49,230 nucleotides of DNA from positions 1 to 49,230 of the forward strand of contig JBJHDF010000028.1 in the NCBI GenBank assembly GCA_050486405.1, read 5' to 3'. This DNA is from JBJHDF01 sp050486405. Its GTDB lineage: Bacteria > Pseudomonadota > Gammaproteobacteria > Pseudomonadales > Cellvibrionaceae. Shown here piece by piece: positions 23,462 through 31,482 of the stretch (positions are counted from its first letter, which is position 1; the number at the start of each line of letters is the position of its first letter). Made by a program: the position numbers and the translations under genes. The notes beneath the pieces were generated by a model that saw nothing but the letters and a program-made list of their open reading frames with translations, had not been told where the DNA came from and ran no database searches.

Positions 23462-23597
23462 GTTATTTCCCTCCTCTTGTGGTCTTGTGGCGAAGTTGCC
23501 CGGTTGTGGCAAGACAGCGGGGGATACATTACCATAGGCCGCCCCAAGCCGCGACACGACTGCGCCCTCTGACTTAGAGCCCAATCTGAACACCGCC

Positions 23598-23915
23598 ATG
23601 AGCTGGATCTATCTGCTAACCGCCGGATTGCTGGAAATCGGCTGGCCCCTGGGCCTGAAAATTTCCCAGAACCCCGAGCACCGGCTGTCCGGCATACTGC
23701 TGGCGGTGGTGGCCATCATCTGCAGCGGCACCCTGCTCTGGCTGGCCCAGCGGGAAATCCCCATCGGCACCGCCTATGCCGTGTGGACCGGCATAGGCGC
23801 GGCGGGAACCTTTCTGGTGGGTGTGTGGTTTTTCGGCGACGCCGCCAGCCTGATGCGCTATCTTGGGTTGATACTGATCGTTGCCGGTGTTATCACCCTG
23901 AAGCTGTCATCCTGA
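23598..23915 (+). CDS. gdx: SMR-family guanidinium exporter-like protein (Gdx/SugE)
   Basis: This is a four-helix small multidrug resistance protein of 105 residues. The essential Glu13 lies in MSWIYLLTAGLLEIGWPLGLK, and IPIGTAYAVWTGIGAAGTF is diagnostic of the Gdx/SugE branch, whose members exchange guanidinium for protons. No guanidine riboswitch consensus is recognisable in the 136 bp upstream. It starts a tight run with the metallopeptidase-like gene 12 nt downstream. Confidence 0.92.
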   Translation: MSWIYLLTAGLLEIGWPLGLKISQNPEHRLSGILLAVVAIICSGTLLWLAQREIPIGTAYAVWTGIGAAGTFLVGVWFFGDAASLMRYLGLILIVAGVITLKLSS

Positions 23916-23927
23916 CCCGGAGTAACC

Positions 23928-25259
23928 ATGCCGCAAGAGGACTACCGCCACCGTCTCAAGGCCCTGTCGCAGCGACTGGTGGCCGTGCAAAAGCCCATCC
24001 GCATTCTCGATGCCATCAAGTGGCCCGCCGAATTCGAGGCGCGCTTTCGCGCCAGTGGCTGCCGGGAACTGCCACCGGCGGATGAGGCGTTCTATCGCCG
24101 CCAGGCCCCGGACTTTGACCTGGACAACACCTACGCCGCCCTGGCTGAACTGAAAAGCGACATCCGCCGGCAACTGGGCACCGGCGACGCGCTGGGGCGC
24201 ATACTGCGCGAGACCACCGAGCAGTACCAACTGGTCATTGAATTGCTGCGCCACCGTGGCCGGCACGAGTTCGGCCACTTCAGCCGCCAGTTGTACGGCT
24301 CTGCCCACGATCATATGCGCGGCGACCGCAAAACCCTGCGGGAACTGGGCGAGCGCCTTTGCCAGGTGTTCTCCCTGCCCGCCGCCGACCACCTGAATCG
24401 CCCCCACCCCAAGGAGCTGGACGCGGAGCAGGCGGTGCGCATTCTGGGCCGCGAGATGGACAGCTACTTTGCGCCCGGCGCGGTGCGGGTGCAGATCAGC
24501 GACGACATCGTCTCCGACGCCTCGGCCGGCGGCGACTGCATCAAGGTCAATCGCCGGGCGCACTTCTCGCAACTGGATCTGCAGGTGCTGACCGTGCACG
24601 AAGGCTGGGTGCATGTGGGCACCACCCTGAACGGTCGCCAGCAGCCCTGGGCCACCTGGCTCAGCGTCGGCTCACCGCGCATCACCGCCATTCAGGAGGG
24701 TATGGCGGTACTGATGGAAACCCTGACCTTCAGTTCCTTTCCCCAGCGCGCCCGGCGGGTCAGCGACCGGGTGGTGGCGGTGGACATTGCCGAGCAGGGC
24801 GCGGATTTTGTCGAGGTCTACCACCACTTTATCGACCGGGGCGTGAGTGAACACGACAGCTACCGGGTGACCCAGCGGGTATTTCGCGGCGGCACTGTGA
24901 CCGGCGGCTCGGTTTTCACCAAGGATATTTCCTACATCAAGGGATTTGTGGAGAATGTCAATTTCATTCGCAGTGCCATACAATCAGGCGTGCCGGAAAT
25001 CATTCCCATGCTGTTTGTGGGCAAGGTAACACTGGACGACCTGCCGCCGTTGTATGAGCGCTGTCTGGAAGGACTGATTGTGCCGCCGCGCTATCTGCCC
25101 TCCATGTTCCGGGAACTGAGCGGCCTCTATGTGTGGTTTGGTTTTTCCGGCGGCATGTCACTGATCAACCAGAGCCGCATCCAGCGACACTTCAACAAAC
25201 TGTTCGCACGGTTGCCGGCAACGGAGCCGCTCTACGACAAACAGGATATCGAACTGTAA
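23928..25259 (+). CDS. DUF1704/MATCAP-like putative metallopeptidase (QEGLA-motif protein)
   Basis: This 443-residue protein belongs to the family annotated as 'flavohemoglobin expression-modulating QEGLA motif protein' (TIGR02421/DUF1704). The eukaryotic relative MATCAP is a tubulin carboxypeptidase with an HExxxH zinc site. Here VHEGWVH gives His224, Glu225 and His229, and the name motif reads IQEGMAVL with Glu257 as the likely third ligand (QEGMA instead of QEGLA). Other conserved parts are HEFGHFSRQLYGS near 114-126, ISDDIVSDASAGGDCIKV, and the C-terminal FGFSGGMSLINQSRIQRHF. No signal peptide is seen. It lies between gdx (12 nt) and a small gene that begins on the base after its stop. 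Confidence 0.9.
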   Translation: MPQEDYRHRLKALSQRLVAVQKPIRILDAIKWPAEFEARFRASGCRELPPADEAFYRRQAPDFDLDNTYAALAELKSDIRRQLGTGDALGRILRETTEQYQLVIELLRHRGRHEFGHFSRQLYGSAHDHMRGDRKTLRELGERLCQVFSLPAADHLNRPHPKELDAEQAVRILGREMDSYFAPGAVRVQISDDIVSDASAGGDCIKVNRRAHFSQLDLQVLTVHEGWVHVGTTLNGRQQPWATWLSVGSPRITAIQEGMAVLMETLTFSSFPQRARRVSDRVVAVDIAEQGADFVEVYHHFIDRGVSEHDSYRVTQRVFRGGTVTGGSVFTKDISYIKGFVENVNFIRSAIQSGVPEIIPMLFVGKVTLDDLPPLYERCLEGLIVPPRYLPSMFRELSGLYVWFGFSGGMSLINQSRIQRHFNKLFARLPATEPLYDKQDIEL

Positions 25260-25616
25260 ATGCACCTATACAAGATTATAATTACCGGCAAAGGCGTCTG
25301 CTTTGACAACTATGGCAGCCCCGAACCGGTAATCGGTTTTATTGCCTGCCGGCTGATTCGTGCCGAATCGGAGGAACTGGCGGTTGCCATTGCCAAGCGC
25401 GACATTCTGGTGCACTGGAACCAGAGTTTCAACGCCGACCGCAAAACCGGCCTGCCGCAACTGCAGCTAGAAAAAATCAGCAAAACCCGCCGCTGGCGGG
25501 TACGCAAGCCAAAGCACGACTACTATTTTTTCACGTCCGAAGCGGACCGAACCGCCAAACTGGAAAAGTTGCTGCAAGCAAAAAAACGCTGGTTCAGCGC
25601 AGTTCTTCGGCGATAA
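25260..25616 (+). CDS. Small basic protein of unknown function
   Basis: The 118-residue protein is not recognised. It begins with a beta-like MHLYKIIITGKGVCFDNY, has a central SEELAVAIAKRDILVHWNQ helix, and ends in a basic region rich in Lys and Arg. Its ATG directly abuts the stop of the metallopeptidase-like gene, so it is most likely translated from the same mRNA. Its last 23 nt overlap the 3' end of avtA on the other strand. Confidence 0.7.
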   Translation: MHLYKIIITGKGVCFDNYGSPEPVIGFIACRLIRAESEELAVAIAKRDILVHWNQSFNADRKTGLPQLQLEKISKTRRWRVRKPKHDYYFFTSEADRTAKLEKLLQAKKRWFSAVLRR

Positions 25617-26832
25617 TCTCCGCGCCCCGCGCCACCACTTCCGGCGCCTGGCAGTAGGTCACCCGCAGGCACTGATGGCGATGCGGCCAGTCCTCGGTCA
25701 GACCGGGAAAAAAGTGGTGGCCCGACACCACCAGCACACCGCGCCGCTTCAGGCGCTGGTACAACTCCTCGCTGCTGACCGGTAACTCCGGGAACCACAG
25801 CCAGAGAAAGAAGGCGCCCTCGGGCTGGTGAATGCGGTGGGGAATGCCGGCCAGCGCCCGCTGGAATACCGCCACGGCCTGATCCCGCCGCTGGCGGTAA
25901 AAGGGGGCGATGCTCTGGCGGCTCAGCAACAGCATCCGGTCTTCGCGCAGCAACTCTTGCACCAGTGCCGGCCCCAGGTTGCCGCTAGCCAGGCTAAGCA
26001 CGGTATTGGCCCGGGCAAAGGTGTCGATCACTTCCGGGTTGGCGATCACAATGCCGGTGCGGGCGCCGGGCAGACCCAGCTTGGACAGGCTCAGCACCAG
26101 TATGGTGTTGTCGTTCCAGTGCGGCCGCGCCGGTTGGAAAACAATCCCCGGAAAAGGCTCACCGTAGGCGGCATCCACAATCAAAGGCACTCCCCGGCGG
26201 CGCGCCAACTCGTCCAGTTGCGCCATTTCGTCATCGGTGACCAGGTTGCCGGTGGGGTTGGTGGGCCGAGACAGGCAGAGGGCGCCAGTCTGCTCGGTGA
26301 TCCGCAAGCCGGCAAAATCCACCCGGTACTTGAAAAAGCCGTTGTCGCGCTCCTCGATGGCCGGGCGGGTCGCGCTGAACAGCTCGTCGCTGATACCCAG
26401 GTCCGCGTAACCCAGGTACTCCGGCACCAGCGGCAACTGCACCCGACGGCGTGTGCCGTCGGCGAATTCGCCGGCAAAGAGATTAAACAACACGAAGAAA
26501 GCGGACTGGCTGCCGTTGGCCAGGGCGATATTGGCCCGGGTCACCGGCCAGCCGTAGGTGCGCCGCAGAAAGCCCGCCAGTTCATCGAGAAAACCGGCGT
26601 CGCCCTGTGGCGGCTGATAGACGCCCAGCAATTGCCGGCGCAGATCCGGGTCCGACAGCTGCCGCTGCAGCGCCGCTTCCAGCACCTGCTCCACCTCGGG
26701 AATATGAGCCGGGTTGCCGCCGCCCATAAAGAGCATGTCGGGGTTGACCCGCAGGGCCTCGCCCAGATCATCCATCAGGGTGACAATGCCGGCCTCGCGG
26801 CTGAGTTTCTGGCCAAAACGGGAGATATCCAT
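25594..26832 (-). CDS. avtA: Valine-pyruvate aminotransferase
   Basis: AvtA is a PLP enzyme that transfers the amino group between valine and pyruvate, giving alanine. The 412-residue sequence follows E. coli AvtA closely: the N-terminal FGQKLSREAGIVTLMDDL, MGGGNPAHIPE, NGSQSAFFVLFNLFAG, the SRPTNPTGN motif, and the PLP lysine in LSLSKLGLPGARTG (Lys251). The end GHHFFPG...HRHQCLRVTY also matches. It lies 12 nt downstream of a CheY-like gene on the same strand, so the two may share a transcript. Confidence 0.96.
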   Translation of the reverse strand: MDISRFGQKLSREAGIVTLMDDLGEALRVNPDMLFMGGGNPAHIPEVEQVLEAALQRQLSDPDLRRQLLGVYQPPQGDAGFLDELAGFLRRTYGWPVTRANIALANGSQSAFFVLFNLFAGEFADGTRRRVQLPLVPEYLGYADLGISDELFSATRPAIEERDNGFFKYRVDFAGLRITEQTGALCLSRPTNPTGNLVTDDEMAQLDELARRRGVPLIVDAAYGEPFPGIVFQPARPHWNDNTILVLSLSKLGLPGARTGIVIANPEVIDTFARANTVLSLASGNLGPALVQELLREDRMLLLSRQSIAPFYRQRRDQAVAVFQRALAGIPHRIHQPEGAFFLWLWFPELPVSSEELYQRLKRRGVLVVSGHHFFPGLTEDWPHRHQCLRVTYCQAPEVVARGAEIIAEELR

Positions 26833-26844
26833 GCCAGCGGAAGT

Positions 26845-27210
26845 CTAAAGGATGCCGTAGGTAGTGAGCACGTCCAGCAGGGCATCCCGGTCCACAGGCT
26901 TTTTGATAAAGGCCAGGGCACCCAGTTGCTTGACCCGCTGTTGCGCCTCGGGCTGGATATCGGCCGAAATGACGATGGCCAGACACTTGAGGCCCCGCTG
27001 CTGGATAGCGGCCAGCACTTCGTAGCCGTCCATATCGGGCATGGTCAGGTCAAGAAACATCATCTCCCCCCTGCCAGCCGTTATGGCCTCCAAGGCCTCT
27101 TGGCCGTTGCTGGCGTAGCTGATATCCACATCCCAGCCCTCCGGCAGGGACCGGGTCACCTGCTTGCGGGCCATGCTGGAGTCGTCACAGATCAGCAGGG
27201 GTATCGCCAT
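26845..27210 (-). CDS. Single-domain CheY-like response regulator
   Basis: The 121-residue protein is a receiver domain only. It has the acidic pair in LLICDDSS (Asp9, Asp10), phospho-acceptor Asp54 in FLDLTMPDMDG, SAD at the Thr/Ser switch position, and the Lys in FIKKPVD. There is no output domain, so it probably works by binding a partner. No kinase, CheC or CheX gene adjoins; the downstream neighbour is avtA. Confidence 0.92.
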   Translation of the reverse strand: MAIPLLICDDSSMARKQVTRSLPEGWDVDISYASNGQEALEAITAGRGEMMFLDLTMPDMDGYEVLAAIQQRGLKCLAIVISADIQPEAQQRVKQLGALAFIKKPVDRDALLDVLTTYGIL

Positions 27211-27280
27211 AGAGTTGCCTGTTTCAAGTTGTAACCCCGATTATAGCAGGCCGCTGAAAAACAGCAGGCCCCAGTGCCGC

Positions 27281-28513
27281 CTACTTATGGCTGAACAGCT
27301 CCGCCAGCGGCTGATCCAGTTGGCCGGCGACAAATTCGTCGATGGCGCCCAACCGCTTGGCGGCCTCGGGATACCAGGGTAGCGCTTTCAGATGATCGGC
27401 CTCGCCGGGCAATTCGTCGGGGATATCCAGCATAACACGCAGGTCAGACACCTTGAGCCGGTGCAGGTCCCGGGCCAGCACAAAATCCCCCTGATTGGTG
27501 GCGGCAATCACCCGGTGCTGCTGCAGAGCATTGCGGATCAACTGCCACTGTTCCGAAGACAGGCCGCTCTGCAGCAACTCCCGGTCACTGAGCGAACCGC
27601 CCGCTTCGGCTGCCTTGTGAAACTGCCACAGCACCAGCAGGCAGGCCAGCAGGTTGGGGTAACCGCGCTCCTTGAGCACAATCTGATAGCTGCCGATGGT
27701 ACGCACCAGCACGGCGCCGCCCAATATCACCGTCCAAGAGAGGTTCACCCAGAGCAGAAACAGCGGCACTATGGCAAAAGCGCCGTAGATCAGTGTCAGC
27801 GAGGAGTGACCGACAATCAGAGCAAACAGTGCCTTGAGCAATTCAAAGCCGATGGTGGCCACTATACCACCCACCAAGGCGTGACTCAGAGGCACCTTGC
27901 AGTTGGGAACCGCCGCGTACAACAGGGTGAAGGCCGCCACCCCCAACAGCCAGGGCATGATCGTGAACACCAGACTCACCACGCCGAGCATGTCGTAGTC
28001 GTCCATGAACAGTCGCACCGAGGCGACATAGGTGCTCATGGCCAACCCCGCACCCAGCAGCAGCGGTCCCAGGCTGAGAATGGCCCAGTAGAGCAGGAAA
28101 TTGGACACACCGCGGCGGCCGCGCAGCACACCCCAGATGGCGTTGAAATTCTTCTCGATATTGGCCAGCATCAGATAGGCGGACACCACCAGAAAGGCAA
28201 CGCCCACTACCGTCAGTCGCCGCGCCTGGTCGGAAAACTCCTGCAGATAGACCTGCAGTTCCTGACCGGTCTCCGGTAACATGTAGGAAAAGATCAGCTC
28301 CTGAAAATCCTCGCCCAAGTCCTGGAAAGCGGGAATGATGGAGAACATGGAATAGGTGACCGTAATCAGTGGCACTATGGCAAACAGGGTGACATAGGTC
28401 AGCGACGCGGCGCTCTTCTGGCAGGACTTCTCCCAGTAACGCTCGGCGATCAGCTTGGCGAACTCCCGCGCACGGCGTAGAAAAATCAGGGCTCTGGCTT
28501 TATACCTGTGCAT
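27281..28513 (-). CDS. YihY/virulence factor BrkB family membrane protein
   Basis: The 410-residue protein has about six membrane segments in its first 290 residues and a soluble C-terminal region of about 120 residues with a winged-helix look (SDRELLQSGLSSEQWQLIRNAL). Family signatures are SCQKSAASLTYVTLFAIVPL, the central ANIEKNFNAIWGV, and GFELLKALFALIVGHSSLTLIYGAFAIVPLFLLWV. The function is not established; it was once annotated as RNase BN. The ATG has GAGGA upstream. It is divergent from wrbA. Confidence 0.93.
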   Translation of the reverse strand: MHRYKARALIFLRRAREFAKLIAERYWEKSCQKSAASLTYVTLFAIVPLITVTYSMFSIIPAFQDLGEDFQELIFSYMLPETGQELQVYLQEFSDQARRLTVVGVAFLVVSAYLMLANIEKNFNAIWGVLRGRRGVSNFLLYWAILSLGPLLLGAGLAMSTYVASVRLFMDDYDMLGVVSLVFTIMPWLLGVAAFTLLYAAVPNCKVPLSHALVGGIVATIGFELLKALFALIVGHSSLTLIYGAFAIVPLFLLWVNLSWTVILGGAVLVRTIGSYQIVLKERGYPNLLACLLVLWQFHKAAEAGGSLSDRELLQSGLSSEQWQLIRNALQQHRVIAATNQGDFVLARDLHRLKVSDLRVMLDIPDELPGEADHLKALPWYPEAAKRLGAIDEFVAGQLDQPLAELFSHK

Positions 28514-28548
28514 GATTTCCTCGGCTGTCGGACACTGCTCTGAAACGG

Positions 28549-28554
28549 TATAAT
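28549..28554 (+). promoter_or_regulatory. -10 element for the wrbA-DUF2069-sppA unit
   Basis: A perfect TATAAT followed by CGCC. The best -35 candidate (CTGTCG, 18 nt upstream) matches only 3 of 6 positions. The predicted leader is about 70 nt. Confidence 0.4.
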
Positions 28555-28632
28555 CGCCACTCTACCACATTCGCCGGCGCTCCTTCACAGCGACGGCGGC
28601 GATGTACAGGCCCCCCAGGGGCAGGAGATGTC

Positions 28633-29232
28633 ATGAGCAACAGCGCCTATATTCTGGTGCTCTACTACAGCCGCTACGGCGCCACCCGCGAGATGGCCCT
28701 GCAGGTGGCCCGGGGCGTGGAGCAGGTCAAGGGCGCCGAAGCGCGCATTCGCACGGTGCCACCGGTATCGCCGGATACCCGGGCCAGCGAGCCCGCCGTG
28801 CCCGACAGCGGCGCCGTCTACTGCAGCGAGGACGATCTGCGCCATTGCAGTGGCCTGTTGATGGGCAGCCCCACCCGCTTCGGCAATATGGCCGCTCCGC
28901 TCAAGTATTTTCTCGACAGCACTGGCAGCCTTTGGGCCAGCGGCGACCTCGTCGGCAAACCGGCCGGCGTGTTTACCTCCACCTCCACCCTGCACGGTGG
29001 CCAGGAGAGCACGCTGCTGTCCATGATGCTGCCGCTGCTGCACCAGGGCATGATCATCGCCGGCCTGCCCTACACGGAGCCGGCGCTCAGTGAAACCCGC
29101 AGTGGCGGCACACCCTACGGCCCTTCACACTTGGCAGCGGGCGATACGCCGGAAGCACTCAGTGAGCACGAGATTCTGCTCTGTCAGGCGCTGGGCAAAC
29201 GCGTCGCTGATTTGGCACTGCGATTGCGATGA
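28633..29232 (+). CDS. wrbA: WrbA, NAD(P)H:quinone oxidoreductase
   Basis: WrbA is a tetrameric flavodoxin-like enzyme that reduces quinones by two electrons. The 199-residue protein shows the FMN phosphate loop YYSRYGATREM, GSPTRFGNMAAPLKYFLD, FTSTSTLHGGQESTLLSM and the late GGTPYGPSHLAG-like segment (GPSHLAAGD). CAGGAG lies before the ATG. Its stop overlaps the start of the DUF2069 gene (ATGA), as is common in Pseudomonas-like genomes. Confidence 0.96.
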   Translation: MSNSAYILVLYYSRYGATREMALQVARGVEQVKGAEARIRTVPPVSPDTRASEPAVPDSGAVYCSEDDLRHCSGLLMGSPTRFGNMAAPLKYFLDSTGSLWASGDLVGKPAGVFTSTSTLHGGQESTLLSMMLPLLHQGMIIAGLPYTEPALSETRSGGTPYGPSHLAAGDTPEALSEHEILLCQALGKRVADLALRLR

Positions 29233-29603
29233 ACGACAATCCCTACCAACGGCGTCTGGTATGGACCCACTATTTGGTCTTGGCCAGCTACCTCGGTCTG
29301 CTGGTACTGTTTGCCGTCAGCAACGCCCTGCAACCGGGCGGCAGTCTCGCTCTCTGGCTGGTACAGACGCTGCCGCTGCTGCTGTTTGCGCCCGGTCTGT
29401 GGCTCCGGCGCTCCGTCACTTACCTGTGGCTGTGTACCGCACTGCTGATCTATTTTATCTGGGCGGTGACCGCTGTCATGTCGCCCCTGGCCCTGTGGCA
29501 TCATTATGTTGCACTGCTGCTGATAGTCATACTGGGTATCAGCACCATGCTGGCCAGTCACTGGACACACAAATGGCGTAAACTGAGGAGCACATCACCG
29601 TGA
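29229..29603 (+). CDS. DUF2069 membrane protein
   Basis: The 124-residue protein has four predicted membrane helices, with the family-typical start NPYQRRLVWTHYLVLASYLGLL and the Trp-rich TYLWLCTALLIYFIWAV. The function is unknown. Translation is probably coupled on both sides: it overlaps the wrbA stop by 4 nt and the sppA GTG start by 4 nt. Confidence 0.9.
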   Translation: MNDNPYQRRLVWTHYLVLASYLGLLVLFAVSNALQPGGSLALWLVQTLPLLLFAPGLWLRRSVTYLWLCTALLIYFIWAVTAVMSPLALWHHYVALLLIVILGISTMLASHWTHKWRKLRSTSP

Positions 29604-31477
29604 CCGAACAAGCCAACCGCAACCGGCATTCCGTGGGCAGTTTTTTGCGTGGCCTCTGGCGGGCGGTGACCTGGATACGCATCGGCTTGGCCAACATAAT
29701 CTTTATCGGGGTGATCATCCTGTTGATTGTCCTGCTGTCTTCCAGTGAGGACACAAGGTTACCGGATGAGTTTGCCCTGACGCTCACACCCAGTGGCGTA
29801 CTTGTGGACCAACTGTCCTACACGGATCCAATGACACTGCTACTGATGGGCCGGGAGGATCACCCCCGGGAAACCCTGCTGTCCGATCTGATCGACGCCG
29901 TCAACAATGCGGCCGAGGACCCCCGCATCAACGCCCTGGTGTTGGAAACCGATTATTTCCAGGGCGGCGGCCTCAGCAAAATGGAAGAACTCGGCGTCGC
30001 GCTGCACGCCTTTCGGGAAAGCGGCAAGCCCATCTACGCGGTGGGCAGCTACTACACCCAGCAGCAATATTTTCTGGCCAGCCATGCCGACGAGATTTTT
30101 CTCAACGATATGGGCATGGTGCTGCTTACCGGTTACGGCATATTCCGCCAGTATTACCACGACGCGCTGGAACGGCTGAATATCAATTTTCATCTGTTCC
30201 GCAGCGGCGATTACAAGGACGCCATGGAACACTTCGCCCGCAGCGACATGTCCGAAGCATCCCGCGAGCACTACAGCGAACTGCTCAACCAGTTGTGGGG
30301 CGTCTACACCAGCCGGGTGGAGGAACTACGCAACCTGCCCAGCGGCGCCATCGACGACTATATCAACAACATAGATCACAAGCTGCGCGAGCAACACGGC
30401 GATTTTTCCTCGCTGGCATTACACAGCGGTTTGGTGGACTCGGTGCTGAGCAATCGCGAGCTGGAGGAACACCTGATCGATCTGCTGGGCCATTGCCCCT
30501 GCAAGCGCAGCTACAACGGCGTCAGTCACCGTCGCTACCTGAGCCACGTCCGCCGCGCTCAGGCAGCGGAGCAGGTTGTCAGCCGCGCACCTGGAATTGG
30601 ACTGCTGGTGGCTTCCGGTGCCATCCTCGACGGTGAGCGCCCCGAAGGGGAAATCGGTAGCGACACTTTTGCCCGCCTGCTGCGCCAGGTGCGCGAAGAC
30701 GACGACATCAAGGCACTGGTGCTGCGCATCGACAGCGGTGGCGGCAGCGCCTTTGCGTCCGAAGTGATCAGGGATGAGCTGGCAGCAACGCGCGCGAGCG
30801 GTATACCGGTACTGATCTCCATGGGCAGCGTCGCCGCCTCTGGCGGTTACTGGATCGCCGCCGGTGCCGACGAAATCTGGGCTACTCCCACCACCATTAC
30901 CGGCTCCATCGGCGTGATCGGCGCTGTGGTTACGTTCGAGGACGCCCTGGCCAGCCTCGGCATTCACACCGACGGCGTGGGCACCACCCGCTTTGCCGAT
31001 GCGCTGCGTCTGGACCGGCCCGTGTCGGAGCAGACCCGACAGGTCTTCCAGATGAGTGTGGACAACATCTACCGCCGCTTTGTGTCACTGGTGGCCGAGG
31101 CCCGGGGCAGCACGCCGGAGGAAATCGATCGACTGGCCCAGGGGCGGGTCTGGAGCGGCGACCGTGCCCTGGAGCTGGGACTGGTGGATCAACTGGGCAA
31201 TCTGAACGACGTGATCGAAGCCGCCGCCGAGCGCGCCGGGCTGGAGGAGTACCGCCTAGTGCCCATCACCCGCCCGCTGTCCGCCAAGGAGCAGTTCTTC
31301 CGGCAACTGGCCGGGCGCAACGCCGGCAGCCTGATGCCCCGTACCCTGCTGGACAGCTGGTTCCCGCCCGAAGCGCGGCGGCAGATAGCGCCGATGATGG
31401 AATCGCTGGGTGCCCTGGGGCAACTCAACGATCCCAGACACATCTACAGCATCTGCGTAGAGTGCATCGCGCCCTAG
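29600..31477 (+). CDS. sppA: Signal peptide peptidase SppA (67 kDa type)
   Basis: SppA is a membrane-anchored Ser/Lys protease that clears cleaved signal peptides. At 625 residues it is the long, duplicated proteobacterial type. An N-terminal anchor (about 30-50) is followed by two S49 domains. The catalytic Lys206 is in RSGDYKDAMEHF, and the nucleophile Ser414 is in MGSVAASGGYWIA after RIDSGGGSAFASEVI. The start is GTG 29600 with GAGGAG upstream, overlapping the DUF2069 stop. It ends 5 nt from the convergent GH9 gene. Confidence 0.96.
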   Translation: MTEQANRNRHSVGSFLRGLWRAVTWIRIGLANIIFIGVIILLIVLLSSSEDTRLPDEFALTLTPSGVLVDQLSYTDPMTLLLMGREDHPRETLLSDLIDAVNNAAEDPRINALVLETDYFQGGGLSKMEELGVALHAFRESGKPIYAVGSYYTQQQYFLASHADEIFLNDMGMVLLTGYGIFRQYYHDALERLNINFHLFRSGDYKDAMEHFARSDMSEASREHYSELLNQLWGVYTSRVEELRNLPSGAIDDYINNIDHKLREQHGDFSSLALHSGLVDSVLSNRELEEHLIDLLGHCPCKRSYNGVSHRRYLSHVRRAQAAEQVVSRAPGIGLLVASGAILDGERPEGEIGSDTFARLLRQVREDDDIKALVLRIDSGGGSAFASEVIRDELAATRASGIPVLISMGSVAASGGYWIAAGADEIWATPTTITGSIGVIGAVVTFEDALASLGIHTDGVGTTRFADALRLDRPVSEQTRQVFQMSVDNIYRRFVSLVAEARGSTPEEIDRLAQGRVWSGDRALELGLVDQLGNLNDVIEAAAERAGLEEYRLVPITRPLSAKEQFFRQLAGRNAGSLMPRTLLDSWFPPEARRQIAPMMESLGALGQLNDPRHIYSICVECIAP

Positions 31478-31482
31478 CCCCC

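Noticed and set aside
23462..23597. Guanidine riboswitch upstream of gdx
   Set aside because: None of the conserved ykkC or mini-ykkC sequence blocks are recognisable.
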